Of a stretch of DNA of 61,377 nt, positions 8,298-15,011 are shown in pieces. A program made the position numbers and the translations under genes. Source of the DNA: CAZVLQ01 sp964628185 (GTDB lineage: Bacteria > Pseudomonadota > Zetaproteobacteria > Mariprofundales > Mariprofundaceae). The stretch is from contig CAZVLQ010000011.1 of the NCBI GenBank assembly GCA_964628185.1, forward strand, positions 1 through 61,377, read 5' to 3'. The notes beneath the pieces were generated by a model. The model saw nothing but the letters and a program-made list of their open reading frames with translations. It made no database searches and was not told the DNA's origin. The stretch's first letter is position 1. Every line of letters starts with the position of its first letter.

Positions 8298-8832
8298 TCG
8301 TCTGCTTGAAGTCGGTGTGATTCATGGGGCGCATGGCCTTAAGGGTGCACTAACAATATTTTCGTATACCCGGCCCGCCATTGGCATCGCCGGGTATTCT
8401 CGCTGGTGGCTGGGCGAATCGGCCGAAGTCGCAAAACCCTATCATGTTCAGCGTTGCTGGCAGCATGGCCGGCGCATTCTTGCGCAACTGGATGGTATCG
8501 CCGATATGGATACCGCCGATGCACTGAAAGGTTTTAAGATCCGGGTGCACGCGGACGATGTTGAGGTGAACAGGGAGGAATTTCTCTGGGAGGACCTGCT
8601 GGGTTGCGAGGTTATCGTTGCCGGAGGGGAAACGTTGGGGACGGTGACGGCCCTGGAGGAATACGGTGCGCAGGATATTCTCGTTGTGCGCACGCCCGCG
8701 GATGCCGCGCGATGCGGTGAATGGATGTTACCGTTCATCCGGGAGGTGGTTGTGGATGTCGATCTGACGGCCCGACGTATTGAAGTAAATCTGACGGAAG
8801 GCATGGACGCATGTTTTACGCCCAAATCCTGA
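8287..8832 (+). CDS. rimM: 16S rRNA processing protein RimM (probable CTG start)
   Basis: RimM assists maturation of the 30S head. The protein has the N-terminal RimM domain (GVIHGAHGLKGALTIFSYT) and the PRC-barrel domain (EEFLWEDLLGCEV...LPFIREVVVDVDL). The first usual start codon, GTG 8317, would begin only at VIHGAHG, removing the first beta strand. An in-frame CTG at 8287, preceded by GAGG (8277-8280, 6 bp away) inside rpsP, gives MTPDRLLEVGVIHGAHG, the expected N-terminus; an in-frame stop at 8266 excludes a longer protein. I therefore place the start at 8287, overlapping rpsP by 11 nt; 8317 is the alternative. It overlaps trmD by 22 nt. Confidence 0.9.
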   Translation: MTPDRLLEVGVIHGAHGLKGALTIFSYTRPAIGIAGYSRWWLGESAEVAKPYHVQRCWQHGRRILAQLDGIADMDTADALKGFKIRVHADDVEVNREEFLWEDLLGCEVIVAGGETLGTVTALEEYGAQDILVVRTPADAARCGEWMLPFIREVVVDVDLTARRIEVNLTEGMDACFTPKS

Positions 8833-9482
8833 CGCTTTTTCCTGAATTCTTTGATTCTCCGCTTTCCTGTTCGATCCCGAAGCGGGCAATGGAGGCGGGT
8901 ATTGCAAGCGTGAGCTGTATTCAGATTCGTGATTTTGCCACGGATCGGCATCATCGTGTGGATGATGCACCCTACGGCGGAGGTCCGGGCATGGTGATGA
9001 AGCCCGGGCCGGTGGTTGCGGCCATACGCGAGGCGCGCCGGCGTCGGTCGGATACCCGTGTGATCATGCTTTCTCCGGCCGGGGCGCCATTGACGCAGAA
9101 AAAGGTGCGGGACTATGCCGGGTTGCCGGGACTGACGCTGCTCTGTGGTCGTTATGAGGGCTTTGATGAACGCATTGCCGATTTCGTGGATGAAAAACTG
9201 TCTGTGGGTAATTTTGTGCTATCCGGAGGCGAATCGGCGGCACTGTGTGTGCTCGATGCCGTGATACGGCTGCTGCCGGGGGCGCTGGGTGATGCCGGTT
9301 CCGCCGGGCAGGACTCTTTTTCACGGGAAGGCATGCTTGACTGGCCGCATTTCACACGGCCGGAGGAATTCGAGGGTCGGCGGGTGCCGGACGTGCTGCT
9401 TTCCGGCAATCATGCAGAGATCGAAAAATGGCGCCGCCGGCAGGCTGTTATGCGAAGCCGGAAACCTGTTTCCGATCATTAA
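8811..9482 (+). CDS. trmD: tRNA (guanine-N1)-methyltransferase TrmD
   Basis: TrmD methylates G37 of tRNAs reading CNN codons and prevents frameshifting. The 223-residue protein has the SPOUT trefoil-knot motifs: DDAPYGGGPGMVMKPGP, LLCGRYEGFDERI and SVGNFVLSGGE, followed by the C-terminal helical part (SGNHAEIEKWRRRQ). It is shorter than the ~255 residues of E. coli TrmD, mainly at the C-terminus. The ATG lies inside rimM. Its TAA stop is part of the palindrome TTAACCCGGGTTAA (9479-9492). In most bacteria rplS follows directly; here 1.2 kb of other DNA intervenes. Confidence 0.96.
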   Translation: MFYAQILTLFPEFFDSPLSCSIPKRAMEAGIASVSCIQIRDFATDRHHRVDDAPYGGGPGMVMKPGPVVAAIREARRRRSDTRVIMLSPAGAPLTQKKVRDYAGLPGLTLLCGRYEGFDERIADFVDEKLSVGNFVLSGGESAALCVLDAVIRLLPGALGDAGSAGQDSFSREGMLDWPHFTRPEEFEGRRVPDVLLSGNHAEIEKWRRRQAVMRSRKPVSDH

Positions 9483-9492
9483 CCCGGGTTAA
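9479..9492. repeat. Palindrome TTAACCCGGGTTAA at two convergent stop codons
   Basis: This perfect 14-bp palindrome contains the trmD stop (TAA, 9480-9482, plus) and the stop of the small membrane ORF (TAA, 9491-9489, minus). It equals the two ends of the TAACCCG...CGGGTTA element joined with nothing between them. A similar TAACCCGGGCTA sits at the rplS stop (11035-11046). Confidence 0.7.
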
Positions 9493-9584
9493 GTAGCACC
9501 CGGCGCCTGGAAAAAAGAGACGCGGATGAGAGCGCCGGTGTACAAAAGCGTGAATGCTGCAACAAATCCACCGAGAATCTTCAT
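9489..9584 (-). CDS. Putative 31-residue membrane peptide
   Basis: An ATG at 9584 on the minus strand is preceded, with 5 bp spacing, by a perfect AGGAGG Shine-Dalgarno (plus-strand CCTCCT at 9590-9595), the strongest ribosome site in this region. The 31-codon ORF begins MKILGGFVAAFTLLYTGAL and continues IRVSFFQAPGAT; residues 3-20 form one hydrophobic helix with a short polar tail. A possible -35 (TTGTCA) and AT-rich -10 region lie upstream near 9600-9635. It faces trmD convergently and shares its palindromic stop region. I recognise no family; a small single-pass membrane protein is the inference. Confidence 0.5.
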   Translation of the reverse strand: MKILGGFVAAFTLLYTGALIRVSFFQAPGAT

Positions 9585-9802
9585 GTAACCTCCTGTTTTT
9601 TATATAATGTGCTTCCCTGCTTCATGATGTGACAAGCCACACGGCCCCGAACAGCGGACGCTCCTGCCCGGCCATCCGGGGCAGGCATGCAAACAAGATG
9701 CGCAATCATGCTCGATAGATGTTAAATTACGCTGACGATAAAATGAGGGGATTTTTAAGAAGAACATCTGCTGAGGGATTGGATGAAAAGGAAACATATG
9801 TC

Positions 9803-10246
9803 ATGAGCCAAACACAACTCCGCTACAGCGACAGGCCGTCATGGCTGAATCAGACGGGGTCTTTCAGCTCGATTCTGATTCTGCTGCTGATGCCATTCCT
9901 TGTTCGTGAGATGACGCCAGTCCTTAGTGCCGGAAATGTACTGATCGCCGTCCTGATCATGCTGACGATTGTTTACAGCCACTATTCGTGGGAATTTACG
10001 ATTGGTGATGGTGATATCCAGAGCCGGCACGGGATATTCTCAAAGGAGACCAAAAGCATTCGTATACGGAACATTAGAGATATCAGGCTGAAACAGACAA
10101 CCATTCAGCGTATTTTCGGTGTTGGTGATGTGGAATTTACGACCGGCGGCAGCATCGCTTCCAGGGTGACATTTTGTGGTATCGCTTCCCCGGAAACTCT
10201 CAGGGACAGGGTTGAGTCGGCGAGAAAACGTAGAAAGAGGCGCTAG
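9803..10246 (+). CDS. Membrane protein with bacterial PH domain (YdbS/bPH2-like)
   Basis: The frame is open from ATG 9719, but ATG 9803 follows AAGGA and gives a 147-residue protein without an odd leader. It has two membrane segments (about residues 20-35 and 41-60) followed by a soluble domain with YSWEFTIGDGDIQSRHGIFSKETKSIRIRNIRDIRLKQTT (quoted only as location, residues ~62-100), FGVGDVEFTTGG and a basic tail (ARKRRKRR). This arrangement matches small bacterial PH (DUF304/bPH2) proteins of unknown role. It lies between trmD and rplS, an unusual place. Its TAG stop is the first triplet of the 250-bp repeat element. Confidence 0.75.
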   Translation: MSQTQLRYSDRPSWLNQTGSFSSILILLLMPFLVREMTPVLSAGNVLIAVLIMLTIVYSHYSWEFTIGDGDIQSRHGIFSKETKSIRIRNIRDIRLKQTTIQRIFGVGDVEFTTGGSIASRVTFCGIASPETLRDRVESARKRRKRR

Positions 10247-10493
10247 CCCGTATATTGCATGAAGGCGGACATCTGATGGACAGGATATTACATTATATCA
10301 ATGACCTACACAGAACCAAGCCACCTTATCTGTGGTTACACTTTGTCCTATCCGGTTTCAGACCCGATCAGGCTCGGCATCCTGGCCGCTCGGCCTCAAA
10401 CCATAGCTACGGCTATGCTTTTTCGCCCGATCAACCAGCCTGCCAAGCCTGCTCAAGCCTGAATTCCGAATCCTTCATGCAATATACGGGCTA
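10244..10493 (+). mobile_element. 250-bp MITE-like element, intact copy 1
   Basis: The element begins TAGCCCGTATATTGCATGAAGG and ends with its exact inverse complement (CCTTCATGCAATATACGGGCTA, split across 10472-10493). Copy 2 (48281-48530) has exactly the same length in the opposite orientation and differs at about 11 positions. The interior has a small hairpin, CATAGC-TACG-GCTATG. A 72-codon ORF spans most of it in both copies, but most differences between copies change amino acids, so it is unlikely to be a gene. The element abuts the PH-domain gene stop and lies 175 bp before rplS. Confidence 0.85.
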
Positions 10494-10668
10494 GGAGCCT
10501 GTCGCATCGAATTCAGCATGGACCGGGGGCTGGTCGTGCAGCGCCTGCCGGCGTTAAATGGATGGTTGTCACCGATAGCAGGGACCGGTAAAGTGCGCCA
10601 CCTTTCCGTCAGGGCATTTGTCTGGATTGCCTGGGACGATTGCATTGCCGTTCAACTGGAGGCTTACA

Positions 10669-11037
10669 ATGCGTGCGCTGGATAATGTGACCAGGGATCA
10701 GCTACGGGATGATATCCCCGAGTTTCGCGAGGGTGATACCGTGCGCGTCAATGTCCGGGTGGTGGATTTCAAGGAGACCAAGAAGGGCCTTGAGCGCCGG
10801 GAGCGCCTGCAGGCCTATGAAGGCGTCGTGATCGCACGTCATAACAATGGCATTTCCAGCTCTTTTACGGTGCGCAAGATTTCCAGCGGTATCGGCGTGG
10901 AACGTGTGTTTCCGCTGCATTCGCCGATGCTGGAGAGTATCAAGCTTGTGCGCCACGGACGGGTGCGCCGGGCCAAGCTGTATTATCTGCGTGCCCTGCG
11001 CGGCAAGGCGGCCCGCATTCGCGAGCGCCGCATCTAA
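10669..11037 (+). CDS. rplS: 50S ribosomal protein L19
   Basis: L19 sits at the 30S-50S interface. The ATG at 10669 follows a good Shine-Dalgarno (CTGGAGG, 10656-10662) and gives a 122-residue protein with FREGDTVRVNVRVVDF, RLQAYEGVVIARHN and the conserved SGIGVERVFPLHSP...VRRAKLYYLRAL. Upstream codons in the same frame (from 10618) lack a ribosome site and are rejected. The gene is detached from trmD by the inserted region and must use its own promoter. Its stop is the start of TAACCCGGGCTA. Confidence 0.97.
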   Translation: MRALDNVTRDQLRDDIPEFREGDTVRVNVRVVDFKETKKGLERRERLQAYEGVVIARHNNGISSSFTVRKISSGIGVERVFPLHSPMLESIKLVRHGRVRRAKLYYLRALRGKAARIRERRI

Positions 11038-11082
11038 CCCGGGCTAAATTCGGCTCCGTCCGGGTTGATTGCCAATTTTGAT

Positions 11083-11115
11083 ACAGGGGGCCCGTATGGG
11101 TCCCCTGTTGTTTTA
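11083..11115 (+). terminator. Rho-independent terminator after rplS
   Basis: An 11-bp stem (ACAGGGGGCCC / GGGTCCCCTGT, one G-T pair) with a GTAT loop is followed by TGTTTT. It lies 46 bp after the rplS stop and before the glyA start. Confidence 0.85.
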
Positions 11116-11142
11116 AATTCTGTTTTTCCGGGGAGTTGACAG

Positions 11143-12399
11143 ATGTCCGATCGTTCCGATTTCTTTCATGCCGGTCTGACCGATACGCCGGTTGCCGAGG
11201 CGATCGCCGCCGAGCTTGGCCGCCAGCAGCATACGCTGGAGCTGATCGCCAGTGAGAATATCGTGTCGCAGGCCGTGCTGGAGGCACAGGGCTCGGTCAT
11301 GACCAACAAGTATGCGGAAGGCTATCCGGGCCGCCGCTACTATGGTGGTTGCGAGCATGTGGACAAGGTGGAGGCGCTGGCGCAGGAACGCGCGAAAAAG
11401 ATGTTTGGCGTCGCCCACGCCAATGTGCAGCCGCATTCAGGCTCGCAGGCCAATATGGCGGTCTATATGGCCGTATTGCAACCCGGCGATACCATCATGG
11501 GAATGGATCTGTCGCACGGTGGCCACCTGACGCACGGCTCTCCGGTGAACTTTTCGGGACGACTGTACAAGGTCGTGGCCTATGGCGTGCGCGAATCCGA
11601 CGAATTGATTGATTATGATGCGATGCAGCGGCTGGCTGATGAGCACAGACCGGACATGATCATCGGCGGTGCCTCGGCCTATGAGCGGCCGATTGATTTT
11701 GCCCGTATGCGCGAGATCGCCCACTCGGTGGGTGCGTATCTGATGGTCGATATGGCGCATTACGCCGGCCTGATCGCGGCCGGCATTTATCCGAGTCCGG
11801 TGGGCCATGCGCACGTGATTACGACAACGACCCACAAAACATTGCGCGGTCCGCGCGGCGGCATGATCCTGACCGATGACGATGAACTGGCGAAAAAAAT
11901 CAATTCACGCATTTTCCCCGGTATTCAGGGCGGGCCGCTGATGCACGTGATTGCAGCCAAGGCCGTGGCCTTCGGCGAGGCCCTGGGCGAGCAGTTCAGG
12001 ATCGATCAGAAACAGACCATCGCCAATGCACGGACGCTGGCCGACACGCTTTCCGGCGGCGGTCTGCGCATCGTTTCCGGCGGCACGGACTGCCATATGT
12101 TCCGCGTGGATGTTCGTCCGCAGGGACTGACGGGAAAAGTGGCCGAAGCCTCGCTGGAGGCGGCCGGCATTACCGTGAACAAGAATACCATTCCGTTTGA
12201 TCCCGCGTCGCCCTTCGTAACCAGCGGTATTCGCATCGGCACGGCGGCTATCACCACGAGAGGTATGAAGGAAGTGGAAGCCAGGCAAATCGGCGAAATG
12301 ATTCTGAAGGTGCTGAAGGCGCCGGATGATGCGGGGGTCCGGGCCGGGGTTTCCGGGCAAGTGCGGACGCTGACGGACCGCTTTCCGATTTACGGCTGA
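11143..12399 (+). CDS. glyA: Serine hydroxymethyltransferase
   Basis: GlyA is a PLP enzyme that converts serine and tetrahydrofolate to glycine and methylene-THF, the main source of one-carbon units. The 418-residue length is standard. Visible motifs are ASENIVSQAVLEAQGSVMTN, GYPGRRYYGGCEHVD, DLSHGGHLTHGS, and the PLP lysine in VITTTTHKTLRGPRGG. A Shine-Dalgarno GGGGAG precedes the start. The TGA stop overlaps the nrdR ATG by one base (TGATG), so glyA-nrdR-leuB-asd are translationally linked. No riboswitch-like fold was seen in the short leader. Confidence 0.98.
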   Translation: MSDRSDFFHAGLTDTPVAEAIAAELGRQQHTLELIASENIVSQAVLEAQGSVMTNKYAEGYPGRRYYGGCEHVDKVEALAQERAKKMFGVAHANVQPHSGSQANMAVYMAVLQPGDTIMGMDLSHGGHLTHGSPVNFSGRLYKVVAYGVRESDELIDYDAMQRLADEHRPDMIIGGASAYERPIDFARMREIAHSVGAYLMVDMAHYAGLIAAGIYPSPVGHAHVITTTTHKTLRGPRGGMILTDDDELAKKINSRIFPGIQGGPLMHVIAAKAVAFGEALGEQFRIDQKQTIANARTLADTLSGGGLRIVSGGTDCHMFRVDVRPQGLTGKVAEASLEAAGITVNKNTIPFDPASPFVTSGIRIGTAAITTRGMKEVEARQIGEMILKVLKAPDDAGVRAGVSGQVRTLTDRFPIYG

Positions 12400-12863
12400 T
12401 GCATTGTCCGTTTTGCAACGCGGCCGATACGCGCGTGGTTGATTCGCGGGTGGTGGAAGACGGCGCCGGTGTTCGCCGTCGGCGCGCATGCGAGTCCTGC
12501 GGCAAGCGCTTTTCCACCTATGAGAGGGCGCACTTGCGTCTTCCGCTTGTCATCAAGAAGGACGGCACGCGTCAGCCGTTTGATACGGAAAAGGTGCGCG
12601 GGGGTATGTCCAAGGCGCTGGAAAAGCGCCCGGTATCGGCCGAGGCCCTGGATGCCGGCGTGGCAGCCGTGTTGCGCGCGGTGCAGGAAATGGGCACGGC
12701 GGAGGTGCCGGCGGCGCAGGTGGGGGATTTTGTCATGCGCGAATTGCACAGGCTCGACGGCGTGGCATACATTCGTTTTGCCTCCGTTTACCGCGAATTC
12801 AAGGATGTGGACGAATTTCTGGCGGCGGTAAAAAATGCGGTCAGCAGGAAGGAGGATACATGA
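12399..12863 (+). CDS. nrdR: Transcriptional repressor NrdR
   Basis: NrdR represses ribonucleotide reductase genes when dATP/ATP is bound. The 154-residue protein has the N-terminal zinc ribbon (MHCPFCNAADTRVVDSR...RRRACESCGKRFSTYER, two CxxC pairs) and the ATP-cone domain (VIKKDGTRQPFDTEKVRGGMSKALEK). The glyA-nrdR order is common in gammaproteobacteria. It overlaps glyA by 1 nt and leuB by 4 nt (ATGA). Confidence 0.97.
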   Translation: MHCPFCNAADTRVVDSRVVEDGAGVRRRRACESCGKRFSTYERAHLRLPLVIKKDGTRQPFDTEKVRGGMSKALEKRPVSAEALDAGVAAVLRAVQEMGTAEVPAAQVGDFVMRELHRLDGVAYIRFASVYREFKDVDEFLAAVKNAVSRKEDT

Positions 12864-13939
12864 GCATCGGGATCGCCGTATTGCCCGGTGACGGTATCGG
12901 GCCGGAGATTGTCCGTGAGGCGCTGAAGGTGCTGGGCGTGCTTAACCGCTGTTTCGGTCTGGCTGCGGAGTGGGAAGAAGCCGCCATCGGCGGCGCCGGT
13001 TACGATGCGTCCGGCGATCCCTATCCCGCCGCTACCCGGCATCTTGCCCGCAAGGCCGATGCGGTGCTGCTGGGCGCGGTGGGTGGACCGAAATGGGAGC
13101 GGCTTGCCAAGCCGCTTCGGCCTGAAGCCGGCCTGCTCGCAATCCGGGCCGATCTTGGGCTGTTTGCCAATTATCGCCCGGTGAAGGTGCATCCTCAGTT
13201 GCTGGCCGCATCAACCCTGAGACCGGAAATCGTGGACGGAGTGGATATTCTCGTCGTGCGCGAACTGGTCAGCGGTGTGTATTTCGGCAGGCCGCGCGGC
13301 ATCGGGGAAAAAGATGGCGAGCGCCGCGGTTTCAATACCATGGCCTACAGCGAACAGGAAGTTGTCCGTGTCGCCCGCAAGGCTTTTACCGCGGCCCGTT
13401 TGCGCGGCCGCCGCGTATGCTCGGTGGACAAGGCGAATGTGCTTGATGTGTCCGAATTCTGGCGTGAAGTCGTATGCCGCGTGCATGCGGATGAATTTTC
13501 CGATATCGTATTGACTCATATGTACGTGGATAATGCGGCCATGCAGCTGATCCGCAATCCGAGGCAGTTTGATGTTATCGTCACATCGAATCTGTTCGGC
13601 GATATCCTGTCGGATGAGGCATCCATGCTGACCGGCTCCATCGGCATGCTGCCAAGTGCTTCAATTGGTGAGCAGCATGCGCTGTTTGAGCCGATTCACG
13701 GTTCAGCGCCCGATATCGCCGGACGGGGTACGGCCAACCCGCTGGCAACCATTCTTTCCGTCGCCATGATGATGAGATATACGCTGAACCGCCCTGAACT
13801 CGCCGACAGCATTGAAGCCGCGGTTGAATCGGTACTGGATGATGGCGTTCGCACCCCGGATCTGGCCGGGGGCGGACAAACGGTTTCATGCCCGGATATG
13901 GGGGATGCCGTATGCCGGAAGCTGGAAGCGATGGCATGA
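12860..13939 (+). CDS. leuB: 3-isopropylmalate dehydrogenase
   Basis: LeuB carries out the NAD-dependent oxidation and decarboxylation of 3-isopropylmalate in leucine synthesis. The 359-residue protein shows IAVLPGDGIGPEIV, LLGAVGGPKW, the substrate arginines in RADLGLFANYRPVK and RELVSGVYFG, the metal site DNAAMQLIRNPRQFDVIVTSNLFGDILSDEASMLTGS (residues ~217-253), and GSAPDIAGRGTANP. It overlaps nrdR and asd by ATGA. leuA, leuC and leuD are not in the window. Confidence 0.97.
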   Translation: MSIGIAVLPGDGIGPEIVREALKVLGVLNRCFGLAAEWEEAAIGGAGYDASGDPYPAATRHLARKADAVLLGAVGGPKWERLAKPLRPEAGLLAIRADLGLFANYRPVKVHPQLLAASTLRPEIVDGVDILVVRELVSGVYFGRPRGIGEKDGERRGFNTMAYSEQEVVRVARKAFTAARLRGRRVCSVDKANVLDVSEFWREVVCRVHADEFSDIVLTHMYVDNAAMQLIRNPRQFDVIVTSNLFGDILSDEASMLTGSIGMLPSASIGEQHALFEPIHGSAPDIAGRGTANPLATILSVAMMMRYTLNRPELADSIEAAVESVLDDGVRTPDLAGGGQTVSCPDMGDAVCRKLEAMA

Positions 13940-14961
13940 GCGGTTTTCTTCCCCGCAAAAAGGCCTGTAACGTGGCCGTGGTGGGTGCGACCGGCGCGGT
14001 GGGCAAAACAATGCTGGAAATACTTGAGGAGCGGAAATTCCCGGTGGCTGATTTTGCGCCGCTGGCATCCAGTCGCAGCGCCGGCGCCAGGGTCGAATTC
14101 AGGGGCAGGGAATACGTTGTTCAGGATCTGGCCCATTTTGATCCGGAAGGATTTGATATTGCATTATTTTCAGCCGGAGCCGGCACATCCCGGGAACACG
14201 CGCCTCGCTTTGCCTCGGCCGGATGTTACGTGATCGATAATTCCAGCGCCTGGCGCATGCACGAGGATGTTGCGCTTGTTGTGCCGGAAGTGAATCCGCA
14301 CGCGCTGGTATTGGCGAAATCGAACCGGATCATCGCCAATCCGAATTGTTCGACCATCCAGATGGTTGCGGCCCTGAAGCCCCTGCATGACGCCGTACCG
14401 ATCAGACGCGTGGTCGTGGCCACCTACCAGGCCGTATCCGGTGCGGGAGGACGCGCCATTGAGGAACTGGCCGGACAGACCCGCAACCTGCTTTGCGGGC
14501 GTGAGGCACAGGTAAATATCTTGCCGGCGCGTATTGCCTTTAATGTGATTCCCCAGATTGATATTTTTCTGGAAGACGGCAGTACGAAAGAGGAACGCAA
14601 GATGATGGATGAAACCCGCAAGATCCTGGAAGCGGATATCGCCGTAGCTGTAACCGCCGTCCGTGTGCCTGTTTTCTACGGCCATTCCGAGGCTGTTAAC
14701 CTCACATTTGAGGGACCGATAACAGCGGCGCAGGCGCGTGATATTCTGGCCGGAAGTACGGGGATTTGCGTTGTGGATGACCCGGAAAGTGAGGATTATC
14801 CCCTGGCGAGCATGGCCGCGGGGACGGATCCGGTCTGGGTGGGGCGCATCCGCAATGATGCTTCATGTCCCAATTCCTTGCAGCTGTGGATTGTGGCGGA
14901 TAATGTGCGCAAAGGCGCCGCCCTGAATGCAATCCAGATCGCGGAACTGCTGGTTCATTGA
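13936..14961 (+). CDS. asd: Aspartate-semialdehyde dehydrogenase
   Basis: Asd makes aspartate semialdehyde from aspartyl phosphate, for lysine, threonine, methionine and diaminopimelate. The start at ATG 13936 overlaps leuB by 4 nt; the frame is open back to 13888 but that part is leuB in another frame. The 341-residue protein has the NADP motif GATGAVGKTMLEIL, the catalytic cysteine in ANPNCSTIQM and the active-site PVFYGHSEAVNL. The leuB-asd-fimV order is classic for gammaproteobacteria. Confidence 0.97.
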   Translation: MSGFLPRKKACNVAVVGATGAVGKTMLEILEERKFPVADFAPLASSRSAGARVEFRGREYVVQDLAHFDPEGFDIALFSAGAGTSREHAPRFASAGCYVIDNSSAWRMHEDVALVVPEVNPHALVLAKSNRIIANPNCSTIQMVAALKPLHDAVPIRRVVVATYQAVSGAGGRAIEELAGQTRNLLCGREAQVNILPARIAFNVIPQIDIFLEDGSTKEERKMMDETRKILEADIAVAVTAVRVPVFYGHSEAVNLTFEGPITAAQARDILAGSTGICVVDDPESEDYPLASMAAGTDPVWVGRIRNDASCPNSLQLWIVADNVRKGAALNAIQIAELLVH

Positions 14962-15011
14962 ACAGGCCGCACAAGAGGCGGGATGCCCGGAGACACATGG
15001 AGGATTGCGGG

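Noticed and set aside
10275..10493. 72-codon ORF conserved in both 250-bp element copies
   Set aside because: Of about eight codon differences between copies, six change the amino acid, there is no good ribosome site, and the ORF runs through the terminal repeat. This does not look like selection on a protein.
11038..11142. Glycine or other riboswitch before glyA
   Set aside because: The leader after the rplS terminator is only about 30 bp, too short for such a fold.
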